The notes: generated by a model from the letters alone, not told the origin. 64,000 bases of DNA from Pedobacter sp. MC2016-14 (GCF_020991475.1 NZ_JAJMPA010000002.1:682001-746000); one strand, 5' to 3'; shown: positions 33,576-43,900, numbered from the stretch's first letter. Program-made: numbers and translations.

Positions 33576-34644
33576 TTGGTATATTTATTTTAAAAGTAGT
33601 ACCATTAATTTCATCAGAACTCACTGTTATTTTTCCATTGATTTTGTTGAGGGCTTCTTTAACAATAAATAAGCCCAGACCACTGCCACTCAATGTGCTG
33701 CTTTTAAAAAACTGAGTAAATATCCTTTCCAAATGCTCATTTAAAATGCCAATACCATTGTCGTTAATAATAATTTCTGCCTCCAGCTGTGTAACCTGAA
33801 TATCAATGCTTACTTTTTTATGGGTTTCTTCTTCTTTCTGATATTTTATTGCATTAGAAATCAAGTTGCCTAAAATTACCTCTATTCTAAAAGCATCTCC
33901 CGAAAAACGATGCTGCTGATCAATCTTTATTTTAAAAACTGTTTCGCGATCTGCCAGGGAATAAACTTCCAGCAGGTCATACGTTAGGGTATTGAAATCT
34001 ATATCGGTATTTTCAGAAACCGTTTTGTTGTTTTTGTAGTATTGAAGTGTTTTCTGGATGTAGTAATCCAACTTGTTTGAACAGTTTTCTATCATAGACC
34101 AGTACTCACCACTTGAATGGTAAAGATCTTCCATTTTTACGAGGTTCAGGACGCCAATTACTGATACAAGAGGCGCTCTTAATTCATGAGAAATGCTGTA
34201 AATGAATCTGTTGAGTTCGTCGTTGGTTTTTTCTAACTCTGATACCTTATTTCTAAGATCTATCTTTGCTTTGTAAGCATCGTAAGCATTCTTTATAGAA
34301 TTGTGCAACTCAAGGTCATTCCATGGTTTTGTAATGTATCTGTAAATGTCACCATGATTTATAGCATCAGCTAAAGACTCCACATCTGTATAACCAGTTA
34401 ATAAAATACGAATAGGGTCGGGAAAGGTTTCTGTAATGCTTTTAAAAAATTCTACGCCAGTTAATCCAGGCATCTTTTGATCTGCAATAATTACCTGGAT
34501 AGAAACACTTTGAAGTATTTTTAATCCTTCAAAGGCAGAAATTGCTGTATAAATTTCATATTGACGTCTAAAGCTAGCTTTAAATGAGTTTAAATTATTT
34601 TCCTCATCATCAATATATAGAACCCTTACAGTTGGTGCACTCAT
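33559..34644 (-). CDS. REC-first hybrid histidine kinase
   Basis: 361 residues. An N-terminal receiver (D55 in IIADQKMPG; ILLTGY motif; KPWND) is followed by a short coiled coil, HisKA with H153 in ISHELRAPL, and HATPase_c (NLISNAIKYQ, GSGLGLFIVKEA). No membrane segment, so cytoplasmic. Receiver-before-kinase order suggests that phosphorylation of the receiver controls kinase output. The receiver is a close relative of the two single-domain regulators at 39947 and 40453. It starts 11 bases after the 7TMR-DISM kinase gene ends, so the two kinases are probably produced together. Confidence 0.93.
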   Translation of the reverse strand: MSAPTVRVLYIDDEENNLNSFKASFRRQYEIYTAISAFEGLKILQSVSIQVIIADQKMPGLTGVEFFKSITETFPDPIRILLTGYTDVESLADAINHGDIYRYITKPWNDLELHNSIKNAYDAYKAKIDLRNKVSELEKTNDELNRFIYSISHELRAPLVSVIGVLNLVKMEDLYHSSGEYWSMIENCSNKLDYYIQKTLQYYKNNKTVSENTDIDFNTLTYDLLEVYSLADRETVFKIKIDQQHRFSGDAFRIEVILGNLISNAIKYQKEEETHKKVSIDIQVTQLEAEIIINDNGIGILNEHLERIFTQFFKSSTLSGSGLGLFIVKEALNKINGKITVSSDEINGTTFKINIPNAQSN

Positions 34645-34655
34645 AATAAAAGGAG

Positions 34656-36800
34656 TTATCTATTGTTTAAAGGCAAGGTAATAATAAATTCTGTACCTTC
34701 ATTTATTTTTGTTTGCACATCTATATTTCCATGGTGACTTTCAATAATTCTGAAAACGATGGATAAACCCAAACCTGTTCCTTCTCCTACATCTTTCGTA
34801 GTAAAAAATGGTTCAAATATTTTTTGTTTTACTTCGTCTGGCATGCCTGTGCCAGAGTCTTTTATGCTGATTTTAACGTATTGGTCTTCTTTCCAGGTTG
34901 TAATAGTAATAAACTCTTCTGCATTATGCTGAGGCTTTGATTTTATGGCTTGTACAGCATTTGTGATTAAATTCATGAAAACCTGATTGATTTTTCCGGG
35001 CATACATTCTACCTCAGGCAGCTCCTGATAATTTTTAACAACACTAAGGTAGGAAGGGAATGTACTCTTTATTAGTACAAGCGTAGAGTCTAATCCTTCA
35101 TTAAGGTCCACAGGTTTGGTATCGTTTTCGTCCAAACGGCTAAAATTCTTAAGACTTCTTATAATTTCTGCAGTTCGTTTTGCTCCATCTCCAATTCCGG
35201 AAAGCAAGGATTTGATTTCTTCTCTTACATAATGGATGTCAATTTTTCGTTTGAAGGATTCTATACTTGAAATCTGTTTCGCAAGATCTCCGTCGTAGTC
35301 GAGTTTCTCATACATTGAAATTACCTCATTAAGGTCGTTGATGTCCAACTCAAGAGGTTTAATGTTTGAAGTTACGAAGTTGATTGGATTATTAATTTCA
35401 TGTGCTATACCTGCGGTAAGCTGACCAAGCGAAGCCATTTTTTCGGAATCTACCAACTGTGATTGTGCTTCTTTCAGGTTGTATAACGTATCATTTAAAG
35501 TATGATTTGTTTGTTCCAAAGCTTCTGTACGCTCCATAACTTTTTCCTCAAGAATAGCGTTTTGCTCTCTGATAATCCGTTCATTTTCCTGCAGGGCTTT
35601 TAGTGTTTCTTCTTGTGAACGCTCCTTGTCTTTTTTAAAGATGTTAATTTTATCTGCAAGGGCGAAAGACAGTAGCGTAACTTCGGCAGCTGAACCAAAA
35701 AGTATTGCGTAGGCTGTTATGGTATTGTAGGGGATAATACCGTAATCCTTTAAAACATATACAACGATCCCAATCATTAAGGATGTCCAACCAATTAAGT
35801 AGTATTTTGCCTCCGCATAGCCTTTTCTGTATAGATATACTGAGATTCCAAGTATGGCTACGGCTACAATCGATTGCGTGGATAATATTTGTTTAAAGGT
35901 TAAAGAATAAAAACCTAAAAGACTTGTAATGATGAAAATGACATAAATGAGCTGGAATATTTTTAGCAATATGAAAAGCTTTTTGGCTATTTTTTTCATA
36001 TGCATAAATTCTATAAGAAATTGTACGCCAACTATACTAACCAGGCAGGTAAGTAAGAAGACGCTGAAATTGCCAAACCAAGGACTTTCTGACCAAATGT
36101 ATTTATACGTAAAGCCTGTTAAGGAAGCTTGTGTAATACCAATAAAGAGGGTGTGAAGTACGTAGTATAGATAACTTTTATCCCGGATGCTGAAATATAC
36201 AAACAAGTTATATAAAAACATAACCAGTATGATGCCGCAGTAAATTCCGAACCAAAGTGTTTGATCTGAAACTTCTGATGAGAGCGTGTCCGATTTAATG
36301 ATTTTAATTGGCAATAATATCTGTTTGTGTCCTCGTACTTTTAAGTAAAATGTTTTGGTTTCTCCCGGGGCTAAATTAAGCTTAAACAAGAAATTTACGC
36401 TTTGCGTGTAGGTTCTTTGATAGAATGGGAACTTTTCTCCTTGCTTAGTGAGGTGGTATTGCCCGTTTTTAAGTGGCGTATAGAGGTATATTTCTTCTAA
36501 TAAAGGTTGGATAATTTCCAGCAAGTTATCTGTTGATCTGCCGTCATTTTTAACCGTAAATTTAAGCCAAAACGTGGAAGGAGAAACTTGGAAGTTTACA
36601 ATTTCTTTGTCTGCTGTAATAAAATTCTTAGCTTTTAATACCTCGTTAAATGTAAAGGTATTGTCTTTATCCTCTAAATATGAAATATAGGTTCCAATTA
36701 GTTCTGGGCGCTGGTTGTCATTTAAATTTAACACCCTATCAAACGAGTAACTAAAATTACTGATGATACATAAAATAAAGACAAAAGTGAATTTTAGCAT
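34656..36800 (-). CDS. 7TMR-DISM membrane sensor histidine kinase
   Basis: 714 residues: signal peptide (1-19), a periplasmic DISM-type beta domain (about 25-170), seven membrane helices (about 182-385), a coiled coil (390-450), HisKA with H467 in AGIAHEINNPINF, and HATPase_c (NLITNAVQAI, GTGLGLSIVF). The 7TMR-DISM architecture is associated with sensing extracellular ligands such as carbohydrates, but ligands are mostly unknown. Adjacent upstream genes encode possible small-molecule-modifying enzymes, so the ligand may be made by the same operon (inference). Confidence 0.94.
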   Translation of the reverse strand: MLKFTFVFILCIISNFSYSFDRVLNLNDNQRPELIGTYISYLEDKDNTFTFNEVLKAKNFITADKEIVNFQVSPSTFWLKFTVKNDGRSTDNLLEIIQPLLEEIYLYTPLKNGQYHLTKQGEKFPFYQRTYTQSVNFLFKLNLAPGETKTFYLKVRGHKQILLPIKIIKSDTLSSEVSDQTLWFGIYCGIILVMFLYNLFVYFSIRDKSYLYYVLHTLFIGITQASLTGFTYKYIWSESPWFGNFSVFLLTCLVSIVGVQFLIEFMHMKKIAKKLFILLKIFQLIYVIFIITSLLGFYSLTFKQILSTQSIVAVAILGISVYLYRKGYAEAKYYLIGWTSLMIGIVVYVLKDYGIIPYNTITAYAILFGSAAEVTLLSFALADKINIFKKDKERSQEETLKALQENERIIREQNAILEEKVMERTEALEQTNHTLNDTLYNLKEAQSQLVDSEKMASLGQLTAGIAHEINNPINFVTSNIKPLELDINDLNEVISMYEKLDYDGDLAKQISSIESFKRKIDIHYVREEIKSLLSGIGDGAKRTAEIIRSLKNFSRLDENDTKPVDLNEGLDSTLVLIKSTFPSYLSVVKNYQELPEVECMPGKINQVFMNLITNAVQAIKSKPQHNAEEFITITTWKEDQYVKISIKDSGTGMPDEVKQKIFEPFFTTKDVGEGTGLGLSIVFRIIESHHGNIDVQTKINEGTEFIITLPLNNR

Positions 36801-36842
36801 TGAATGATTGGTATTTAAATGAGGATAATTTGAATTCGTTAA

Positions 36843-37526
36843 TTATTTAAGTAGATGATAACTAATTTCTAACTCTCTTTTTTGACTTGCTTCTATGCGT
36901 GTGATCAATGGGTTTTCTCGCAGATCAAAAATAAGTGTTTTTTCTGAAGGTAGTGCTAATGGCAGCGTGTCGGTATTTTTGATGATGATACTTGTAGCTA
37001 CAAGATCTAATTTTGGGTAAATAAAAGTGCCTTCATTACCTATTGATTTTTCTACTTCAAAACCTTTTTCTACGCTTATGTTGAGCGTATGTGGAGCGCA
37101 TAGTGCAAACAAAGTTGATAAATTTAACTTCGGTATAATGCTGATGCCCGCCCTCATTAATATGTAACTGCCAATACCCCAGCCAGCAGTAGTTTTTGCA
37201 TTCCAAAGGCCACAGAGCTCAGCGGTACCAGCAGCAGTATATTTATCTATCAGGCCGTAAACGCTTTTATCAACCATAGCTACCGCATCTTCCATAGGTA
37301 ATCTGGTGATTCCATCGGCAATATGTATCCTTATTCCACCTACAGTTTCATTGGTGTCGGCCATTTCGGCTACAATGACGTATACTGCAGGATTATAAAA
37401 CCAATCTGTACTTGAGGAAGTAACCTTTGTTACACCATAATCGAGTAATACTTTTGCATGTCCCTGGGCAAATTTAGTGCAGGACGCTAAATCGTCTATG
37501 GCCCTGAACATCCTTACTTTTAGCAT
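36843..37526 (-). CDS. GNAT-like N-acyltransferase (LuxI/FeeM-like layout), tentative
   Basis: 227 residues, no signal peptide. A GNAT-like core is suggested by VGGIRIHIADG (about 62-72), AELCGLWNA (about 102-110), then GWGIGSYILMRAGI (115-128) and FALCAPHTLNISVEKGFEV (140-158). This strand-helix-strand arrangement, with an E-L-x-x-L strand before a G-rich acyl-CoA loop, resembles N-acyl amino acid and acyl-homoserine-lactone synthases. It is not close enough to assign a product. It lies 17 bases after the E1-nitroreductase gene and 42 bases before the sensor kinase, in one operon. Confidence 0.55.
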   Translation of the reverse strand: MLKVRMFRAIDDLASCTKFAQGHAKVLLDYGVTKVTSSSTDWFYNPAVYVIVAEMADTNETVGGIRIHIADGITRLPMEDAVAMVDKSVYGLIDKYTAAGTAELCGLWNAKTTAGWGIGSYILMRAGISIIPKLNLSTLFALCAPHTLNISVEKGFEVEKSIGNEGTFIYPKLDLVATSIIIKNTDTLPLALPSEKTLIFDLRENPLITRIEASQKRELEISYHLLK

Positions 37527-37543
37527 TCTTTATAGATAAAGAT

Positions 37544-39832
37544 TTAGTGTTTGATGAATAATTGTTTTGCCAATGGTCTCCTTAACGATCTGATAGGCTG
37601 TGTGTTTGTTAATGTTAGCCTGAAAACGAATATGGGATACCTGGTGTTTTCAAGAGAAAGTATTTTGTAGAATCTTTCACTAATGTTTTTCATTTCCTTT
37701 TTTTCATATTCATTAAATTCTGACTCATTTGGGCTTAGAAATAACTCATTCATGAAGGTTATTTGCGAAATGGGCTGGAAAGAAATACCGCGGTAATTTG
37801 CTTCAAGCCAGACTTTTTCCAACGCTCTTCCTCCCTTCAGAAAATCGTAGCCCTCGTGTCCGTCCATCGTAATTACGCCAATAGCCGATGCTTTTAAAAT
37901 AGATTCTTTGGATATTTTCTTAAAACCATGTCCCTGCTGTAGTTCATGTAGAAATTCAATTGCTTTGGGATCCTTCGCTATAGTTAAAGCAGCAAGTTCG
38001 CTTTGTTTCATATTTAAGGTAGCTACATCCAATCCATCTGCGGATGTTAGAATTTCTTCTGCTGAAAAACGAAGTTCTTTAACAAAGGTATCGTAATGCC
38101 CGCGGGGATGTAAAAAGCGAAGTCGCTCTGTATTGGTTAAAATTTCAGAGAATTCGATCAGGTCTTCTTCATTTTCAAATATTTTTAATCCGGCACCAGT
38201 AATTTCGCTTGCTGTTTTACTGAGTAGACTCTTGAGATCTTCAGTTAATAAAACTCTTTCAGAAACATCTCTGTTGGTAATTCTGCTGCCAATTATAGGT
38301 GCCAGGTGAAGCAATTCTGCATTGGGCGTAGTCTGCTCAAATGACAATACGGCAATGAGCCGTTGGTCATCACTTAAAGGTAAGATATCTTCATTTGCTT
38401 TAAGGCCAAGTTTGTTGGCTGTAACCTTGATATTTTCTAACATTGCTCCGAAACTAACATAGGAGCCTAAATTATTGTAATCAAGTAAAGAATAGGAGTG
38501 ATGCTGATCATGAAAAATAAAAAGCATGTTTCTATCGAACAAAAATTTCCAGGGCTGTGCATTTCCACCGGATGGTGCGAGCGTAGCGGATTTTACGATA
38601 TCTTCGAGATTGCTGCTATCAATTTTTACAGGAAATACCTCCTTTTTGTATTTTCCTGCGATTTGTTCTAAATCATTAAAAGTTAGCGCCGCAGGACCAT
38701 CGTATTTACTGGTGTCTACAGGGGCTGGTTTTTTATCACCAACAAGTTCGTCAAGATCAATATAGTATCTGCCTGATTCGTGATATTGATCAAGAAGAAT
38801 TCTGCGTGAGACATCAGTGGTTAATGCACCTCCTAACACTACAGAAGAGGCCAGCTGCGGCCAGGTGTTGATGGATTGTTCTACTTCGAGCATAGAGGCT
38901 TTTAAGCGGGTAGAAATACTTTCTGCTCCGATCATCTTAAGCACAAAAGGTATTTTTTCTTCATTTGTTAAGCCCTTTATGTTTTCTGGATCTAAGCCGT
39001 CTGCCAATCCATGAAGTATAGGACGGGAAGGTTCAAGGTCAAAACGCTCCACGTCAAGCATACCCCGGTCATTGGTGTCCATTACCACAGGTATATTTAA
39101 TTCTCTGGCTTTAAATCGACTTTCAATTTTGATGTCAAGACCATCGCAGACTTCTACAAACAAATCAAGCTTTCCTCCGCCGGTAAAAAACTCGTTTATA
39201 TTACCTTGATGAAGACCGTCGTTAAAGATTCGAACTTTAATAAATGGATCAATTTCCGCAATCTCTCTGGCTGCAATAACAGTTTTTTGCAATCCTAAAT
39301 TTTGGATGCCCGTACGAAGCCGGTTTAAATTACTTAATTCGGCGGTGTCAAAATCTGCCAGTCTTAACTCACCGCATGTACGCTCCATGGCTAATGTAAG
39401 CGCTATAGATTGGCCAACAGAAAGTCCAACAACGCCTATTTTTTTACTTTGGAGTAAAGCCTGTTCTTCTCTTGTTATTTTGTATCGGTTTCGATTTGTT
39501 CTAACCTCAATAAATTCTTCAGCATCGAGTGCATGAATTAATTTGTTGCTCCAGGGGTAATATATCCAAACACCATATTTAGATAAATCCTGGCCAGCTA
39601 AATGTTTATCCTTGAGCTCATCTATCTGTTTACGTGATGGCTTCTTGAGCTCCGGATTTTTAGATTTTAACAGATCATCAAGCTGTGTGCTGATTTGATC
39701 GTGTATTTGTATCGTCGGATTTTGCGCTAATAAATTTTCTAGTGCGGTTTCTTGATCCTGATTTTGGATTCTATAAAATAATGGCTCATAACAAAGTTGA
39801 GACTCTATTGATTGGTTTTCAGATAATAGCAT
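37544..39832 (-). CDS. E1/ThiF-like adenylation domain fused to nitroreductase (Rv1355c family)
   Basis: 762 residues, cytoplasmic. Residues 1-125 are family-specific. Residues 130-350 are E1/ThiF-like: glycine loop GVVGLSVGQS (134-142), ADFDTAELSNLNR (159-171) matching the D-x-D...N-x-N-R ATP-binding block, and C229 in EVCDGLDIK as a possible active-site cysteine. Residues 405-750 are a nitroreductase-fold flavoprotein with the FMN-binding APSGGNAQPW (419-428). Proteins of this layout are filed as Rv1355c family, with no known reaction. Similar partners (E1-like enzyme plus FMN oxidase) make azole rings in thiazole/oxazole peptides, which suggests adenylation then oxidation; this is inference. 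First gene of the operon. Confidence 0.85.
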   Translation of the reverse strand: MLLSENQSIESQLCYEPLFYRIQNQDQETALENLLAQNPTIQIHDQISTQLDDLLKSKNPELKKPSRKQIDELKDKHLAGQDLSKYGVWIYYPWSNKLIHALDAEEFIEVRTNRNRYKITREEQALLQSKKIGVVGLSVGQSIALTLAMERTCGELRLADFDTAELSNLNRLRTGIQNLGLQKTVIAAREIAEIDPFIKVRIFNDGLHQGNINEFFTGGGKLDLFVEVCDGLDIKIESRFKARELNIPVVMDTNDRGMLDVERFDLEPSRPILHGLADGLDPENIKGLTNEEKIPFVLKMIGAESISTRLKASMLEVEQSINTWPQLASSVVLGGALTTDVSRRILLDQYHESGRYYIDLDELVGDKKPAPVDTSKYDGPAALTFNDLEQIAGKYKKEVFPVKIDSSNLEDIVKSATLAPSGGNAQPWKFLFDRNMLFIFHDQHHSYSLLDYNNLGSYVSFGAMLENIKVTANKLGLKANEDILPLSDDQRLIAVLSFEQTTPNAELLHLAPIIGSRITNRDVSERVLLTEDLKSLLSKTASEITGAGLKIFENEEDLIEFSEILTNTERLRFLHPRGHYDTFVKELRFSAEEILTSADGLDVATLNMKQSELAALTIAKDPKAIEFLHELQQGHGFKKISKESILKASAIGVITMDGHEGYDFLKGGRALEKVWLEANYRGISFQPISQITFMNELFLSPNESEFNEYEKKEMKNISERFYKILSLENTRYPIFVFRLTLTNTQPIRSLRRPLAKQLFIKH

Positions 39833-39874
39833 GGAAAATTTATTGTAAACCCCTGATAAATTAATTCAATAGAG

Positions 39875-39882
39875 CAAAAATA
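39875..39882 (-). promoter_or_regulatory. possible -7 box for the E1-nitroreductase operon
   Basis: TATTTTTG on the minus strand (complement of 39875-39882), 43 bases before the ATG at 39832. It fits TAnnTTTG, but I see no well-spaced -33 element. Confidence 0.4.
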
Positions 39883-39946
39883 GCTATATTTAGCATATTA
39901 ATGCGTCTTTGAGGTGCTTAATTCAAAAATTGCGTAATTTTGATTT

Positions 39947-40414
39947 ATGATGGACAAACAGGATATAAATATACTATACGTAGATGATGAAGTTCATAAT
40001 TTGAATGCCTTTAAAGCCTCATTTAGAAGGTGTTTTAATGTTTTTACGGCTGACTCCGCAGCAGATGCATTAGCGGTGTTAAAAGAAGAAAGTATCCATG
40101 TAATTGTTACAGACCAGCGCATGCCTGTGATGACCGGAATTGAATTTTTGGAATCCATTATTGAGAAATATCCTGATCCGATAAGGATTTTACTAACTGG
40201 TTATTCTGATATTAATGCAGTTATTGATGCAATTAATAAAGGTCAAGTCTATTTATACATCACCAAACCATGGCAAGACGATGAATTGAGGCTTAATCTC
40301 GAAAGAGCTTATGAAGTGTTTTCTCTAAGAAAGCAAAATAAGGAACTAAACGAGAAACTTACCGTCGTTAATCAACAACTTGAATTTATGCTTCGCCAAA
40401 AATTGCTTTCGTAA
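39947..40414 (+). CDS. single-domain response regulator, copy 1 of tandem pair
   Basis: 155 residues: a receiver with D56 in VTDQRMPVMTG, the RpfG-type ILLTGYSD motif and KPWQDDE, then a C-terminal coiled coil (about 125-155, KQNKELNEKLTVVNQQLEF). No DNA-binding or enzymatic output, so it probably acts by protein contact or phosphotransfer. It is divergent from the minus-strand operon with 114 bases between. MM at the start leaves two possible ATGs (39947, 39950). Confidence 0.92.
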   Translation: MMDKQDINILYVDDEVHNLNAFKASFRRCFNVFTADSAADALAVLKEESIHVIVTDQRMPVMTGIEFLESIIEKYPDPIRILLTGYSDINAVIDAINKGQVYLYITKPWQDDELRLNLERAYEVFSLRKQNKELNEKLTVVNQQLEFMLRQKLLS

Positions 40415-40452
40415 AAAAAAGTCTGTTATATTTAGCATCTAATGTTTTTTAT

Positions 40453-40917
40453 ATGAATAATCAGTCAATCAACGTTCTTTATGTAGATGATGAAATTCAT
40501 AATCTAAACTCCTTTAAAGCGGGATTTAGGAGAGTGTTTAATGTATTTACTGCGGAATCTGCTGTTGAGGGGAGAAAAATTCTGGATACTGAAGAGATCA
40601 ATATTGTGATCACAGATCAAAGAATGCCCATAACCACGGGAATCGAATTTTTGGAATCTATTATTCCTGATTATCCGGACCCCATTCGGATATTGTTGAC
40701 TGGGTATGCGGATATTACTGCCGTAATTGATGCTATTAACAGGGGAAAGGTATATCGGTATCTTCAAAAGCCCTGGATGGAGGAGGAATTGAAGATTAGT
40801 ATTGAAAAAGCTTTTGAAGTTTACATACTTCGAAAGGAGAATAAGGAGCTAACTGCTAAACTGATTGAGGCTAACGAACAGCTTGAAAGCCTTCTGAAAC
40901 AAAATCTACTGCCTTAA
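40453..40917 (+). CDS. single-domain response regulator, copy 2 of tandem pair
   Basis: 154 residues, closely similar to the preceding gene over its full length: D55 in ITDQRMPITTG, ILLTGYADI, KPWMEEE, and a C-terminal coiled coil (ENKELTAKLIEANEQLESL). The 12-base TATATTTAGCAT occurs before both copies (39885-39896 and 40427-40438), so the duplication included upstream DNA. The closest third relative is the receiver of the hybrid kinase at 33559-34644. Probably takes phosphate from one of the two kinases. Confidence 0.92.
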   Translation: MNNQSINVLYVDDEIHNLNSFKAGFRRVFNVFTAESAVEGRKILDTEEINIVITDQRMPITTGIEFLESIIPDYPDPIRILLTGYADITAVIDAINRGKVYRYLQKPWMEEELKISIEKAFEVYILRKENKELTAKLIEANEQLESLLKQNLLP

Positions 40918-40942
40918 TTATACCTGTTTAATTTTCTTTTTT

Positions 40943-43900
40943 ATGAGTAAATCGGTTTACCTGCTGATTTTTATCCTTATACTTTTGTGTTTTCAGAAAG
41001 TAAATGGCCAAAATATATCTAATGAGGGCACTGAGTTTTGGGCTGTTTTTCCAACTCATAATCCTGCCGGTGCTAACAATTTGGCTAATATTACTATATA
41101 TGTGACTTCTAAAGAGAATTCTGAAGTAACAGTTAGTTGTGGTACTTATACATCAGGGTCAAAAGCAATACCTGCCAATACCAGTGTGCCATTTGATGTG
41201 CCTAGAAGCCAGGCGTACATTGATGAAACTGAATCTTATCCTACAAGAACTATTATTTCAGAAAGTGTACTCTCAAGAGGGATTCATGTTAAAGTTACAG
41301 ATGGTCAACCTAAAGTTGCAGCTTATGCCCATATTTATGCAGGCAGGCGATCGGCAGCATCATTGCTATTACCAGTAGAAGCTGCTGGACAGAAGTATTA
41401 TTCTATGAATTTTACACAGAGTCCTAATGAAGGCAATAACTTTATTGTCATTGTTGCTGCGGAAGACGATACAGATGTAAGAATTCATAATGGTAATACA
41501 ATAATTCCTATACATTTGAACCTTAAAGGGGATGTTTTTGAATATCGCTCTGTAGATGCCACTGATTTAACTGGGACCTTTATAGATGTAGATCCAATTA
41601 GTTCTGGATGCAAGAAATTTGTAGCATTTTCAGGAAGTTCAGCTGATAATATTGGTGATTGCGTGTTGGCTCCAAATGTTACTGTGTCAAGAGATCCACT
41701 TTTTCAGCAGCTTTATCCTGTGAATAGTTGGGGTAAAAATTACGGCATAGTGCCATTTATCGATAGACGGCATATTGTAAGGGTACTTGCACAAGAAGAC
41801 AATACTACTGTAAAAGCAGATGGAGTTTTAGTTGCCACTTTAAATGCTGGTATGTATTACACTTCGCCAATATCAAGTGTCTCTTCATTAGTAACTGCAG
41901 ATAAAAACATTAGTGTAGCGCAGTATTCTTTAAGCCAGGCATGTTCCGGGGTTAATGGAGGAGCTAAAACAGGTGATCCCGAAATGATCCTGCTAAATCC
42001 TGTAGAATTCAACATCAAGAAAATTACGTTGTTCTCTTCCAAAGACGAAGCGATTTCGGAGAAATATATCAATATATATATGAAAACCTCAGGCACATCA
42101 ACCTTTAAGATTGATGGAGCAGCCCCCATCAAATCATGGGTGCCAGTTCCATCTAACCCAGAGTTTTCTTATATTCAAATTGGATTGGATATTGAGTTGA
42201 CAAGTGTAACCTTAATGGCTGATGTTGGTTTTAATGCGGTTGCGTATGGTTTTGGAAATGTTGAGTCTTATGGATACTCTGCAGGGACTAATCTGGCAAG
42301 CAATAATTATTTATTGGTAACGAATGAAAGTAAAACGCTTGAAAGTCCTGATGCATGCGTGGATGAACCTGCTAGTTTTAAAGTGGTTCTTCCATATGAG
42401 GTTAGCAAAATTACCTGGTCGCTAAATGAGGGCATACCTTATGTAGATGCTGCGCCTGTTGCAACGCCGATTACAGTGAATGGAGAAGTCTATTACTCTT
42501 ATTTTTATTTAGCAAATAAAGAATTCGAGTTGGCTGATCTGGGTGAGAATGAGATGAAAGTGAACATAAATTTGGCTGCCACCATGGCTGGGTGCCCGGG
42601 AGCACCGCTTGAGTTGACTTTTAAGTTTAATGTGGATGCTTTGCCAGATCCCGATTTTGATTTTGCACCTGGAACAAACATTTGTCCCGATGTACCTGTC
42701 CAGTTTTTTGACAGAAGCAACTCAAATACTGTTGGTAAGAAAATTGCCCGATGGACCTGGACGTTTGATGATGGTAAGATAGAAACAACTCAAAATCCCT
42801 TTCATACTTTTACCTCAGGCGGGGAACATAGCGTAAAGCTATCAGTTGCTACAGAAACAGGATGTATGTCTGATGTGAAAGATATTCCAGTGAATGTACG
42901 GCCAAAGATGACTGCTAAATTCAGTGCCCCTTCTGTTGTATGTCCGTCTGTTGAGTTCTCTATAACTGATCAGTCTAGCATAGAAACACCGGGTAAAATT
43001 GTAAAATGGCTTTGGAATTTTGGAGATGGAAAGCCAACGATTAATAAGTTTGACGCCTTACCTTTTACATATTCTTATAGTGAAGCAGGAAGTTATACCA
43101 TTACTCTGGTTACCGAATCGGAATCTGATGGATGTCAAAGTTTTCCTGAACCTAAGGTGGTAACTGTAGCTTCATTACCTAATGTGAACTTTGAAATACC
43201 AACTGTGTGTCAGGCTGAAGTTGCTGTTTTTAAAAATACATCAACAAATGAACTAGGAACGGAAACAGGTTTGCAGTATTTCTGGGACTTTGGCGATGCT
43301 TCAAATCCCGCTATGAATACCTCACAACTCAAAGTTGGTGCACATTTATATCCTGGGCCTACAGATTATGATGTGACCTTAACTGTAATCAATGCCTCGG
43401 GTTGTAAGAATTCAAAGACTCAAAGAATTTCTGTTAACGGTGCAACTCCTGTCCCTATATTTAGTGTAGCGAATATGGATAAGTTATGTAGCAATAAGGA
43501 AGTTTTGGTGACCAGCACTTCTTATGTTTTACAAGGTGGTAATTTGACAAAACTTGAATGGCAGCCTGATTTTGTAAATCATCCGGAATGGGTAGTTACT
43601 GACGATAGTCCAACTTCTGGTGAGTCCTATTCTTTTGACTATAAAGCTTTCAATACGCCTGAAGCGAAAACTTATAAAATACGCCTAGTTGCTTATTCTG
43701 GGGGTACTGCGCTTAGCTGTCATGAGGATAAGACTCAAGATATTACTGTTTTAGCGGCTCCAATCTTAAAATTTGATGATATTGATCCAATTTGTGTTAA
43801 TGCAGAATCCATACCTTTAACTCAAGCCGCAGAAACCGCTAATCTGCCAGGAACTGGCGTCTATTCCGGACCAGGCGTTGTTCAGGTTGGTGCTAACGCT

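Noticed and set aside
39935-39942. TAATTTTG as -7 box for the first tandem receiver
   Set aside because: Only five bases from the ATG, and the nearest TTTG is 23 bases upstream, longer than the consensus. A leaderless start is possible but unsupported.
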